From: an uncultured Eubacteriales bacterium | Lineage (GTDB): Bacteria; Bacillota_A; Clostridia; Christensenellales; Aristaeellaceae | Length of the DNA stretch: 8,114 nucleotides | Assembly (NCBI GenBank): GCA_902775835.1 | Contig: CACYNZ010000168.1 | Coordinates: 1 to 8,114, forward strand | Direction: 5' to 3' | Shown: in pieces, positions 1 to 6,542 of the stretch | Layout of the letters: the number at the start of each line of letters is the position of its first letter | How positions within the stretch are numbered: position 1 is the stretch's first letter | Notes under the pieces: generated by a model | Databases searched by the model: none | The model's input: the letters and a program-made list of their open reading frames with translations, nothing else | What the model was told of the DNA's origin: nothing | Program-made: the position numbers and the translations under genes

Positions 1-415
1 AGCGGTAAGCCGGAAGATTGTTCTCAAACACGCCGATGGTCACTTTCTCCGCGCCGAGAAAGCCAAACGCGTACTTCAGACCCAGAACAAGCATCTGCGT
101 CCCATAGCCGCTCCCGCGCAGCGAGGGATTCACAATGACCCAGCCGAAGCGCCATATCCTGCGATCACCGTTCAGATAGCGCATGATGAAATGGCCCACC
201 GGTTCATCCGCGTCATTTACGGATGTCCATGGAAAGAAATTGTCCGGTTCCGCGCAGTCCCCGTTGTCCAGCGTGTATTTCCGTTCCATCACATCGGCCG
301 TGATGGGAAAGTTGCCGAAACGGTCTCCGCCCCACATGTGGAATATTTCCTCATTGTCGATCCATTCCGCAATGCTCTGCGCATCGCAGGGCTTATACGG
401 TCTGAGCCGGATCAT
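1..415 (-). CDS. GNAT-family N-acetyltransferase, RimJ/RimL-like (C-terminus cut by window edge)
   Basis: The gene is open to the left edge, leaving the first 138 codons visible. GNAT enzymes move an acetyl group from acetyl-CoA to an amine. The protein begins MIRLRPYKPCDAQSI, the usual first strand of RimJ/RimL-type members. It carries the acetyl-CoA pyrophosphate loop at residues 100-105 (RGSGYG) after the strand FGWVIVNPSL, followed by the helix LVLGLKYAFGFLGA and the strand KVTIGVFENN. I chose the ATG at 413-415 because AAGGTGAG lies just upstream at good distance. An in-frame ATG five codons earlier (MEGEH...) has a poorer site. It lies 51 bases after the next acetyltransferase on the same strand, so the two are probably cotranscribed. 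The substrate cannot be told. The family is clear, but the true length is unknown. Confidence 0.88.
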   Translation of the reverse strand, partial: MIRLRPYKPCDAQSIAEWIDNEEIFHMWGGDRFGNFPITADVMERKYTLDNGDCAEPDNFFPWTSVNDADEPVGHFIMRYLNGDRRIWRFGWVIVNPSLRGSGYGTQMLVLGLKYAFGFLGAEKVTIGVFENNLPAYR

Positions 416-466
416 ATGCTCACCTTCCATTCTCTGTCATGGACACCTTTTCCCCGCATGCACCTG

Positions 467-1051
467 TCAGTCCGGCACAATGCCCCTGCGGTTCCATCTC
501 ACCGCGTACCGGTAGCCCAGCTTTTCATACCAAGGGCCCACATGCGTATAGTGGATCCAGGAAAGGTCAAAGCCCTCTTCCTTCAGAATCTCCGTAGCCC
601 GGCGGACCATTTCCAGCCCGATGCCCTTCCGTCTGGAATCCGGAACGGTTCCGACACATCCGGGTCCGCCGATGTGAAGGCCTTCATGCCTTCCGAAGTC
701 ATCCAGAATGCAGAAGGAGACGATCCGGTCTCCGTCAAAGGCGCAGTATACCCGGTCATGCTCCTGAAAATACTGAACCCAGTCCCTGTCCACCAGCGCT
801 ACCGCTTCCCTCAGCTTTCCGGCATCGCCCTTATAGATCCCGAAGGTGATCCCGTCCGGGTACGCATAACATGGCATGTTCCCTGTCTCCCGCAGGTCCA
901 TCACAAGCTCTGCAAAGACCTCTTCCTCCGGCAGGCTCTTTATGCCCGGCGCGTCGAAAAAGCCGGGAAACATGTCACAGAACAGCTTCTCACAGTCCAT
1001 GCGCAGTTCATCTCTTTTCTGTTCTTCTTTTGCCCTGGCAGCTGCTTCCAC
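467..1051 (-). CDS. GNAT-family N-acetyltransferase
   Basis: This is a 194-residue protein if started at the GTG at 1049-1051. The GNAT core sits in the C-terminal half: strand RVYCAFDGDRIVSFCILDD (about 100-118), strand and acetyl-CoA loop VGTVPDSRRKGIG (133-145, with R-R-K-G-I-G as the R-x-x-G-x-G loop), helix LEMVRRATEILKEEG, and the ending WIHYTHVGPWYEKLGY, where the YEKLGY motif closes the fold. The N-terminal 95 residues (PGFFDAPGI, ITFGIYKGD, VDRDWVQYF) are less general and may form the acceptor side. An in-frame stop precedes the GTG, with GGAG 12 bases upstream. An internal ATG at 998-1000 (MDCEKLF) gives 177 residues and is a real alternative, because the first 17 residues are a charged stretch. 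A promoter lies 40 bases upstream. The substrate is unknown. Confidence 0.87.
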   Translation of the reverse strand: MEAAARAKEEQKRDELRMDCEKLFCDMFPGFFDAPGIKSLPEEEVFAELVMDLRETGNMPCYAYPDGITFGIYKGDAGKLREAVALVDRDWVQYFQEHDRVYCAFDGDRIVSFCILDDFGRHEGLHIGGPGCVGTVPDSRRKGIGLEMVRRATEILKEEGFDLSWIHYTHVGPWYEKLGYRYAVRWNRRGIVPD

Positions 1052-1091
1052 AGCGTTTCCGCATCTCCATCAGGGTGGGAACTCCCTTCCC

Positions 1092-1120
1092 AGAATGCCA
1101 TCTGCCGCGGCACTTGTCAA
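1092..1120 (-). promoter_or_regulatory. Predicted sigma-A-type promoter of the acetyltransferase pair
   Basis: Read on the minus strand, a perfect -35 box TTGACA (1115-1120) is followed by 17 bases and a weak -10 box CATTCT (1092-1097, 3 of 6 matches). Transcription would start near 1085, leaving a short leader before the GTG at 1051. The bases GCGC directly before TTGACA are repeated at the promoter near 7340. Confidence 0.55.
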
Positions 1121-1393
1121 GCGCCTGATGGGAAAAATCCCTGCTCCTGCCGCTCCGCCATTCCGCCTGGAAATGGTTTCCTGAAAAGCATGTACATTCC
1201 ATATTCCCGTCATGGATCCAAACCGCAGGTCTTTACTGCTGATGTCCATGGTATCCCGGAAGAAAGCGTTTTCTCCGTCTGCTCCCGTCTTTCCCCGGAA
1301 GGAATCCCGGCGCGTGCCGTCGAAATGTATTCCAGTGCGGCTGCGGCTCTGCTGCTTCGGCCGGACACACACTGGACACAGGGAGCAGAGATC
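1121..1393. other. Intergenic gap without a recognisable gene
   Basis: About 270 bases between the divergent acetyltransferase and hydrolase units hold no reading frame with a believable start site or any family motif on either strand. The open frames that cross it have no ribosome binding site and a random-looking composition. No tRNA-like fold or strong inverted repeat was seen. No convincing plus-strand promoter for the hydrolase was found either, although one is expected here. The stretch may be regulatory or a decayed gene. I cannot tell which. Confidence 0.5.
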
Positions 1394-2167
1394 ATGCAGT
1401 CACGTGAAAACAGGCCTTTTTCCTGTCAGCGGGGGCAGCTCACGCTGAGAGGGCACATCTTCGGAAGTGAGGAATCCGGAAAGCACGCGGTCATCCTCAG
1501 CCATGGGTTTCTTGCCAATGAAAAAACCGTTCATGCATACGCCCGCGCGCTGGCGGAAAGCGGGTTTGTCTGCGTCACCTTTGACTTCAGCGGCGGCGGC
1601 CTCGGCAGCCGCAGTGACGGCCGCTCCGAGAACATGACGCTGCTTACGGAAAAAGAGGACCTGCTGGCAGTGATCCGGTCCGTGCGCTCTTCCCTCAAGC
1701 CATCCGGCATCTCGCTTCTGGGCTGCAGCCAGGGCGGGTTCGTCTCCGCACTGGCCGCGAAAGAACTGGGAAAGGATGAGATCCGCAGTCTGGTCCTCTT
1801 CTATCCGGCGCTGTGCATTCCGGATGATGCACGCAGAGGGCACATGATGATCTACCGCTTTGACCCGCAGCACATTCCGGATATCCTGGGCAGGATTCCC
1901 ATGAAGCTCGGCGGAGACTATGCGCGGACAGTAATATCCATGGATCCGTTTGAGGAAATCCGCGGGTACGAAGGCCCCGTACTCCTGTTTCACGGCACGG
2001 CAGACAATATTGTGGACGTCGCCTATTCCCGCCGGGCCCGCACGGTCTATCCCGACTGCACCTACCATGAAATCCCCGGTGCCGGGCATGGGTTCACCGG
2101 CGAGCATGACCGTGAGGCGATCCGGCTGCTTCTTAATTTCCTGCAGCCCTTCCTGGAGAAAGGCTGA
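1394..2167 (+). CDS. Alpha/beta hydrolase, cinnamoyl/feruloyl-esterase-like
   Basis: This 257-residue protein has a complete serine hydrolase triad: Ser112 in the nucleophile elbow GCSQGG, Asp204 in HGTADNIVD, and His232 in GAGHGF. The oxyanion strand is VILSHGFLANE (33-43). Overall order and spacing resemble cinnamoyl esterases of the Lactobacillus johnsonii LJ0536 type: a FDFSGGG...GRSENMTLLTE segment, S/D/H at about 110/200/230, and an inserted cap at about 140-190. Such enzymes release ferulic, caffeic or similar acids from plant esters. The exact substrate here is inferred. No signal peptide is visible, so it is probably cytoplasmic. The start is the ATG at 1394-1396, with GGGAG eight bases before it. 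The frame stays open far upstream, but that part lies opposite the acetyltransferases and is not coding. The phosphatase gene follows after 40 bases. Confidence 0.88.
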   Translation: MQSRENRPFSCQRGQLTLRGHIFGSEESGKHAVILSHGFLANEKTVHAYARALAESGFVCVTFDFSGGGLGSRSDGRSENMTLLTEKEDLLAVIRSVRSSLKPSGISLLGCSQGGFVSALAAKELGKDEIRSLVLFYPALCIPDDARRGHMMIYRFDPQHIPDILGRIPMKLGGDYARTVISMDPFEEIRGYEGPVLLFHGTADNIVDVAYSRRARTVYPDCTYHEIPGAGHGFTGEHDREAIRLLLNFLQPFLEKG

Positions 2168-2190
2168 GACCATTTCCACGCAACACCATA

Positions 2191-2203
2191 AGGAGGCACT
2201 CCT
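2191..2203 (+). promoter_or_regulatory. Ribosome binding site inside a small inverted repeat
   Basis: The strong Shine-Dalgarno AAGGAGG of the phosphatase gene overlaps the perfect inverted repeat AGGAG-GCA-CTCCT (2191-2203), which ends four bases before the ATG at 2208. Folded in mRNA, it would hide the ribosome binding site in a 5-bp hairpin with a 3-base loop. Whether this weak hairpin matters in the cell is unknown. Confidence 0.4.
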
Positions 2204-2207
2204 GTTT

Positions 2208-3512
2208 ATGAAAAGACTGTTCGTTCTGCTTCTCGCTTTCCTGATGCTCTCCGCTTCCTGTCTCACAGAAAGCGCCCAGCCGTCCCGCACCCTGGACAGG
2301 GTTGTGGTGCTCAGCCGGCACAATATCCGTTCCCCGCTGTCGGGCGGCGGATCCGTGATCGGTGAGATCACGCCGCACACCTGGTTTGCCTGGACGTCCA
2401 GGCCCAGCGAACTCTCCCTGCGCGGCGGCATGGCGGAAACGCTGATGGGCCAGTATTTCCGGCTCTGGCTGGAAAAGGAAGGGCTTTTCCCGGAAAACTG
2501 TCAGCCCAAGGAAAACGAGGTGCGCATCTATGCCAACGCCAAGCAGCGCACCATAGCCACGGCACGCTTCTTTTCCGCCGGCCTCTTCCCCGCGGCGAAT
2601 GTGCCCGTGGAAACCAACGCGCCCTATGACACCATGGACCCGGTCTTTTCCCCGGTGCTGCATTTTGTCACGGAGGAGTATGACCGGGATGTGCAGGCAC
2701 AGGTCGCGGAAAAGGGCGGCATCGCAGGCATGAAAGGCATTCACGCCGGCCTCATGGACGCCATCTCACTGCTCATGGACGTGACGGACATGGAGGAAAG
2801 CCCGGCCTATCAGGCAGGCACCTACGGCAATCTGCTCGAGGACGAAAACACGCTGATTCTCGAAGCCGACAAGGAACCCCGCATCAACGGGCCCATCCGC
2901 ACGGCCACCTCCGTGGCGGACGCCCTGACCCTGCAGTACTACGAGGAAGCGGACGCGAAAAAGGCCGCCTTCGGGCATACCCTGAGCCTTGAAGACTGGC
3001 AGAAGATCCATTCCATTGTGGATACGTACTCCGAGATGCTCTTCGCGACACCCCTGGTGGCGCTGAACGCCGCATACCCGCTTCTGAAGGAGCTCCGGTC
3101 TGAGCTGACCGCGGAAGGACGGCGCTTTTCCTTCCTGTGCGGGCATGACTCCAATCTGGCCAGCGTGCTCGCCTCCCTGAACGCGGAGGAATACCTGCTC
3201 CCGGACACCGTGGAACAGCACACGCCCATCGGGGCCAAGCTCGTGCTTGAGCGCTGGCTGACAGAAGATCAGGAAGCCTACTATGCTGTCTCGCTTTTGT
3301 ATCAGAGCACGGAGCAGCTGCGCAGCGGGACCATCCTGAGCCTGGAGGAGCCGCCGCAGAAGTATGCCCTGCGCTTTTCCGGCGTTCCCATGACGGAGGA
3401 CGGCCTGATCGCGGAGCAGGACCTGCTGGCGCTGTTTGATCAGGCCATTCAGGCCTATGAGGACATGCTTGAAAAGTACACGCCGGAGGAAGCGGCAGAG
3501 AACGCGGCCTGA
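2208..3512 (+). CDS. Exported histidine-acid-phosphatase-family protein (histidine-type phosphatase)
   Basis: The 434-residue length is normal for the clade-2 histidine phosphatase family (phytases, glucose-1-phosphatase). These enzymes remove phosphate from small phosphorylated compounds through a phospho-histidine. The N-terminus (MKRLFVLLLAFLMLSASC) is a signal peptide. Cys18 could be a lipid anchor, but the lipobox is not canonical. The catalytic motif at 37-43 is RHNIRSP, with His38 as likely nucleophile. A second conserved segment is YANAKQRTIATARFF (108-122, Arg114), and the proton-donor motif is GHDSN (His313-Asp314). Against the family patterns RHGxRxP and HDTN, Gly is replaced by Asn39 and Thr by Ser315. 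The start at 2208 is set by AAGGAGG upstream and by the signal peptide. It is probably cotranscribed with the esterase-like gene and ends at a strong terminator. The substrate is unknown; phytate or sugar phosphates are possible. Confidence 0.88.
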   Translation: MKRLFVLLLAFLMLSASCLTESAQPSRTLDRVVVLSRHNIRSPLSGGGSVIGEITPHTWFAWTSRPSELSLRGGMAETLMGQYFRLWLEKEGLFPENCQPKENEVRIYANAKQRTIATARFFSAGLFPAANVPVETNAPYDTMDPVFSPVLHFVTEEYDRDVQAQVAEKGGIAGMKGIHAGLMDAISLLMDVTDMEESPAYQAGTYGNLLEDENTLILEADKEPRINGPIRTATSVADALTLQYYEEADAKKAAFGHTLSLEDWQKIHSIVDTYSEMLFATPLVALNAAYPLLKELRSELTAEGRRFSFLCGHDSNLASVLASLNAEEYLLPDTVEQHTPIGAKLVLERWLTEDQEAYYAVSLLYQSTEQLRSGTILSLEEPPQKYALRFSGVPMTEDGLIAEQDLLALFDQAIQAYEDMLEKYTPEEAAENAA

Positions 3513-3540
3513 TACAGATTCCCCAAGATCCCGGGCACAC

Positions 3541-3570
3541 AAAAAGCGGCTGAACGACCAGCCGCTTTTT
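3541..3570. terminator. Bidirectional intrinsic terminator
   Basis: This is a perfect 12-bp inverted repeat, AAAAAGCGGCTG / CAGCCGCTTTTT, with a 6-base loop. The G/C core is flanked by A and T runs, so it yields a hairpin plus U-tract in both directions. It lies 28 bases after the phosphatase stop and one base from the stop of the converging gene, so it serves both units. Confidence 0.95.
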
Positions 3571-3571
3571 C

Positions 3572-4333
3572 TTATGGTTCCTCAGGCCCCCAGGGATAGG
3601 ACCAGCTGTGAATTTCCATGAGCATTCCGTCCCGGAACACCGCCTGTGTATTGTACTGACTGAAGAATTCGGGCGAGCCTGTCCGCAGGCTTTCCAGAAA
3701 TTCTTCCGCGCTTCCCTTTTCCGGATCATCCCCGCCGGGATATGCCCAGTACACAAAGGATTCGGGCAGCGGCAGGGGCACGGAAACACTTTTCAGAAAG
3801 TGCACCGGAACCCAGTCGTCCATGCACGCCTGATACAGTCCCTCCCTGGCTTTTCGGAACACCAGGTATGAGCCGTCCAGATTCTCCGAGTAAATCTCGT
3901 ATTCCTCCGGCACAAGCTCATACTCGGAAAGCCGGATCCCGTACATATCCAGAAGCTCCTGAACCTTCTCCGCATCCCGTACCGTGACGTCGGACCCGTC
4001 ATATTCCCCGTCCCCGTCCTCATCGTACAGGCCGTGAATCACCACCAGTTCCACGGGATAATCCCTGCCGTTCGATGTCACCGTATCCCCGGGCTTCAGG
4101 TTTTCCACCCCCTCCGCGGCGTACAGGTCCGCCTGGAAGAGGTTCAGCACAAGTTCGCTCCCCGGGTCCGGAAAATTTTCTTCGGAAACAGCGACCTCAA
4201 AGGTGCCGTTGGCAAAATCCGCTTCCTCCACAGGCAGGGGCTCCAGTTTCAGGGCTGCTCCTGTTTCCCCCATGGAGACACCGCACGCCAGCATCAGCAT
4301 GAGACAGAGCACGCAGGCCGTCATTCTTTTCAT
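3572..4333 (-). CDS. Exported acidic protein of unknown function
   Basis: I recognise no family in this 253-residue protein. It opens with a typical export signal (MKRMTACVLCLMLMLACG, then VSMGETGA). Cys17 might be lipidated, but the preceding LMLA is a poor lipobox, so secretion by ordinary cleavage is also possible. The mature part is strongly acidic. It contains a D/G-rich run at 104-115 (DEDGDGEYDGSD) that resembles a calcium-binding loop, although no EF-hand helices are evident. It ends in an aromatic tail (SWSYPWGPEEP). I chose the ATG at 4331-4333 because GGAGGGAGGA sits just upstream. An ATG seven codons earlier would place that site inside the gene. It is the last gene of the operon with the flavodoxin (29 bases away) and the fused membrane protein, and it stops one base from the terminator. 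Confidence 0.8.
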   Translation of the reverse strand: MKRMTACVLCLMLMLACGVSMGETGAALKLEPLPVEEADFANGTFEVAVSEENFPDPGSELVLNLFQADLYAAEGVENLKPGDTVTSNGRDYPVELVVIHGLYDEDGDGEYDGSDVTVRDAEKVQELLDMYGIRLSEYELVPEEYEIYSENLDGSYLVFRKAREGLYQACMDDWVPVHFLKSVSVPLPLPESFVYWAYPGGDDPEKGSAEEFLESLRTGSPEFFSQYNTQAVFRDGMLMEIHSWSYPWGPEEP

Positions 4334-4362
4334 GCTTCTTCCTCCCTCCATCATTTGACCGC

Positions 4363-4848
4363 TTACTGTTTTTCCCTGAGCGCGGCACAGAACCGGTGGA
4401 TCTGTGCGTCCTTCTCCGGAGCCGGCCGGTCTTTCGGGTCGATCAGCACAAGTGTCTCATCCAGTTCCCGGCCCAGGCATTCCTTCAGCTTCCCAAAGGC
4501 ACGCTCCGCCCCGGAACCGCTCTGGCAGGCAAAGGCAGCATACCGGTCCGCTTCCGGGTGCTTTTCCATCAGAAATGTGCGGATGGGCGGCGTCACGTTC
4601 CCGGCCCATACCGGAAACCCGAACAGGATGGTATCATACCTTTCCTGCTGACACTTATACGGCCTGAGCTCAGGCTTTTCCGCCATCACCGCGCTCTTTC
4701 CGCCCCAGAAGAACTTGGCAAACCCGCTGTCCGGGTACGCCTTTACAGGCTCCAGGCGCAGCATTTCCGCGCCAAGTTCCTCCGCGATTTTCCGGGCGGT
4801 CCATTCCGTGTTCCCGCCCATGGAATAATAGACAATCAGGGTCGTCAT
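4363..4848 (-). CDS. Flavodoxin
   Basis: This 161-residue protein has the short-chain flavodoxin layout. Strand TLIVYYS leads into the FMN phosphate loop YSMGGNT (residues 8-14). Strand TILFGFPVWAGNVTPPIRTF (73-92) holds the second flavin-contacting loop with Trp81. AFACQSGSGAERAFGKL (about 105-121) is the third loop. Flavodoxins carry one or two electrons on FMN in the cytoplasm and often replace ferredoxin. The family also includes flavodoxin-like reductases with other partners. The start at 4846-4848 fits the first beta strand directly, but the ribosome binding site is weak (GAGAG at about ten bases). It is the middle gene of the operon, 39 bases after the fused membrane protein and 29 before the exported protein. 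No partner oxidoreductase is visible in the window. Confidence 0.9.
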   Translation of the reverse strand: MTTLIVYYSMGGNTEWTARKIAEELGAEMLRLEPVKAYPDSGFAKFFWGGKSAVMAEKPELRPYKCQQERYDTILFGFPVWAGNVTPPIRTFLMEKHPEADRYAAFACQSGSGAERAFGKLKECLGRELDETLVLIDPKDRPAPEKDAQIHRFCAALREKQ

Positions 4849-4887
4849 ATTATGTCGTCTCTCTTTCCTTTTTCCTCTGCCGCTGAT

Positions 4888-6402
4888 TCAGGGCAGCATG
4901 AACAGCAGCAGTGTCAGAATCACCACCGGCACCGTTACCGTGTCCCATTCGCTGGGGGAAACCAGTTCCACGGCCGTGCCCGGCACCGCGCCGGCCAGGG
5001 CCGCCGCCGCGGCAAATCCCGGAGCATATCCATAATGCAGGTGCAGAAGCCCGAACCCGGCCAGGAAAGATACCGCCAGCATGGCCAATGTGCCTTCCCA
5101 GGATTTCCGGCCGTTCACAGGCCGGAAGCGGATTTTCCTGTGCCCGAAGGGAATCCCCACCAGCGCAGCCGCGGCATCCCCGGTGCCCCACATGAGAATG
5201 GCGCAGGCCGCAGCCGCGGTTTTTCCGAACACGCCGCATGCCACGGCAATCACGGCCGCGAACATGAAAAACAGCATCAGCAGGCTCCGCCGGATTTCCC
5301 CGGGCGTCTTTTCGACAAACAGCCGGCTGTACCATTCCCGGTTCTCAAAGGCACGCAGCAGCGGATAGATGAAAAGCGCCGCAATCACGCAGGTCAGCGC
5401 GGCTGCCTGCCAGCTCTCCGCATTCAGAAGCATGACGGAAAAGCAGCTGAAAGCCAGGATATGCAGGAGCTTGCGGAACACAAAGGACGGCACTTTTGTC
5501 AGGAACCGGACAGGCAGGAGCATCAGAAGGAACGGCACGATATACAGAAGCAGCCGGCCGAAGCAGTGCAGGGTCTGCCCGAAAAGCGGCACAGCCGAAA
5601 TCTGCGGCCAGAACCGGAGCAGAAGCATGCTTCCGCCAAGGATCGTCAGCACACCTCCGGTGACAAGGCCCACGGTCCGTCCGCTCACGCGGTTGGCAAA
5701 GCGCGCCGACACCAGGGATGCCGCCGTGGCCACCACAATGCACAGAAGCATCACATCCCATTTTTCCATCAGAATGGCGGGATGAATGAGGATATGGCTC
5801 ACCGACGCGATCAGCGCGGTGAATGTCATGATGAACGTGCTTGTACCCACGGCACTTTTCAGGTCCATGCCCAGAAAGGCCGTGAACACCACCAGCATCA
5901 TCATGCCGCCGCCCGTGCCCACAAACCCGGTGCCGAACCCGATGGTGAGCCCGAAAAACAGGGAAACGGCAATGCCCTTCCAGTCAAGACGCGCGCCTTT
6001 TGCCGCGGTTTCCTTCCAGCTCGTGTCCGGCCGGATCAGAAAGCGCAGACCAATGCAGAAAGTGAGCACCAGCGTAAAGCTGCCCAGCACCACATTGCCC
6101 ACCTTATAGGCCGCATAGCTGCCCACGGTGCACATGCACAGGATGCAGACCATCATGATCCATCCGCGCTTCAGGTCCATGTTCTTATGCCGGGCATAGG
6201 TAAACGCCGTGACGGCCGACCCCAGAATATCCGATGCCAGGGCGATGGCCGTTGCCTGATAGGCTCCGGTTTCCCCGGCAAAGGACGGACAGAGCACAAT
6301 CAGGATCGGCACCATCACGGTAGCGGCAGACAGCCCCGCCAGTCCCGTTCCGACACCGGCTCCAACGGCTGCGATCAGATACCAGAATATTTCCATACTC
6401 AT
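4888..6402 (-). CDS. Fusion membrane protein: TauE/SafE (TSUP) permease plus dolichol/phytol-kinase-like CTP-kinase domain
   Basis: The protein has 504 residues and many hydrophobic segments. Residues 1 to about 265 form a TSUP permease, a family moving sulfite, sulfonates and other small anions. The internal duplication is visible: GVGTGLAGLSAATVMVPIL (16-34) in the first half matches GFGTGFVGTGGGMMML (155-170) in the second, followed by AVGTSTFIMTFTALI. After a linker (about 270-305), the C-terminal part looks like the SEC59/VTE5 polyprenol or phytol kinase family: RKLLHI (310-315), WGTGDAAAALVGIPFG (405-420), GRKSWEGT (431-438) and ELVSPSEWDTVTVPV (479-493). Such enzymes phosphorylate lipid alcohols using CTP in the membrane. 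The frame is unbroken with no good internal start at the joint, so this is one polypeptide. The start is the ATG at 6400-6402, with GAG eight bases upstream; the ATG two codons later is possible. It heads the operon with flavodoxin and exported protein. The substrates of both halves are unknown. Confidence 0.85.
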   Translation of the reverse strand: MSMEIFWYLIAAVGAGVGTGLAGLSAATVMVPILIVLCPSFAGETGAYQATAIALASDILGSAVTAFTYARHKNMDLKRGWIMMVCILCMCTVGSYAAYKVGNVVLGSFTLVLTFCIGLRFLIRPDTSWKETAAKGARLDWKGIAVSLFFGLTIGFGTGFVGTGGGMMMLVVFTAFLGMDLKSAVGTSTFIMTFTALIASVSHILIHPAILMEKWDVMLLCIVVATAASLVSARFANRVSGRTVGLVTGGVLTILGGSMLLLRFWPQISAVPLFGQTLHCFGRLLLYIVPFLLMLLPVRFLTKVPSFVFRKLLHILAFSCFSVMLLNAESWQAAALTCVIAALFIYPLLRAFENREWYSRLFVEKTPGEIRRSLLMLFFMFAAVIAVACGVFGKTAAAACAILMWGTGDAAAALVGIPFGHRKIRFRPVNGRKSWEGTLAMLAVSFLAGFGLLHLHYGYAPGFAAAAALAGAVPGTAVELVSPSEWDTVTVPVVILTLLLFMLP

Positions 6403-6444
6403 CGTCCCATCTCAGTCGGTCAGATACGCATAACTCCTGCTTTT

Positions 6445-6473
6445 ATTGTACATGACCGGCTGAATTCCCGCAA
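6445..6473 (-). promoter_or_regulatory. Predicted promoter of the fusion-flavodoxin-exported protein operon
   Basis: On the minus strand, TTGCGG (6468-6473) is followed by 17 bases and TACAAT (6445-6450, 5 of 6 matches to TATAAT). Transcription would begin near 6438, about 36 bases before the ATG at 6402. The site sits downstream of the FliB-like gene's terminator, which supports an independent unit. Confidence 0.65.
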
Positions 6474-6497
6474 TGGGACACGCATGCATCTGCATGG

Positions 6498-6520
6498 AAA
6501 AACCCGCCAGAACCGGCGGG
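6498..6520 (-). terminator. Intrinsic terminator of the FliB-like gene
   Basis: On the minus strand, CCCGCC-GGTTCT-GGCGGG forms a six-pair all-G/C stem with a six-base loop and is followed by TTTTT. It lies 22 bases after the FliB-like stop codon, separating that gene from the next operon. Confidence 0.88.
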
Positions 6521-6542
6521 CACTTCTGTACATGGAACGGGC

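Noticed and set aside
416..433. A six-codon leader frame (MTENGR) just before the first acetyltransferase
   Set aside because: It is too short to judge, has only a partial ribosome binding site, and is easily explained by chance.
191..1393. Upstream extension of the hydrolase frame back to 191
   Set aside because: It runs antisense to two acetyltransferase genes. The hydrolase fold and a good ribosome binding site both begin at 1394.
1400..2431. A 343-codon minus-strand frame opposite the hydrolase
   Set aside because: No motif or start site, and the plus strand carries a complete catalytic triad in the same place.
6484..6496. Repeated GCATG strings in the gap after the FliB-like gene
   Set aside because: They are short, irregular and low in complexity, with no array or operator spacing.
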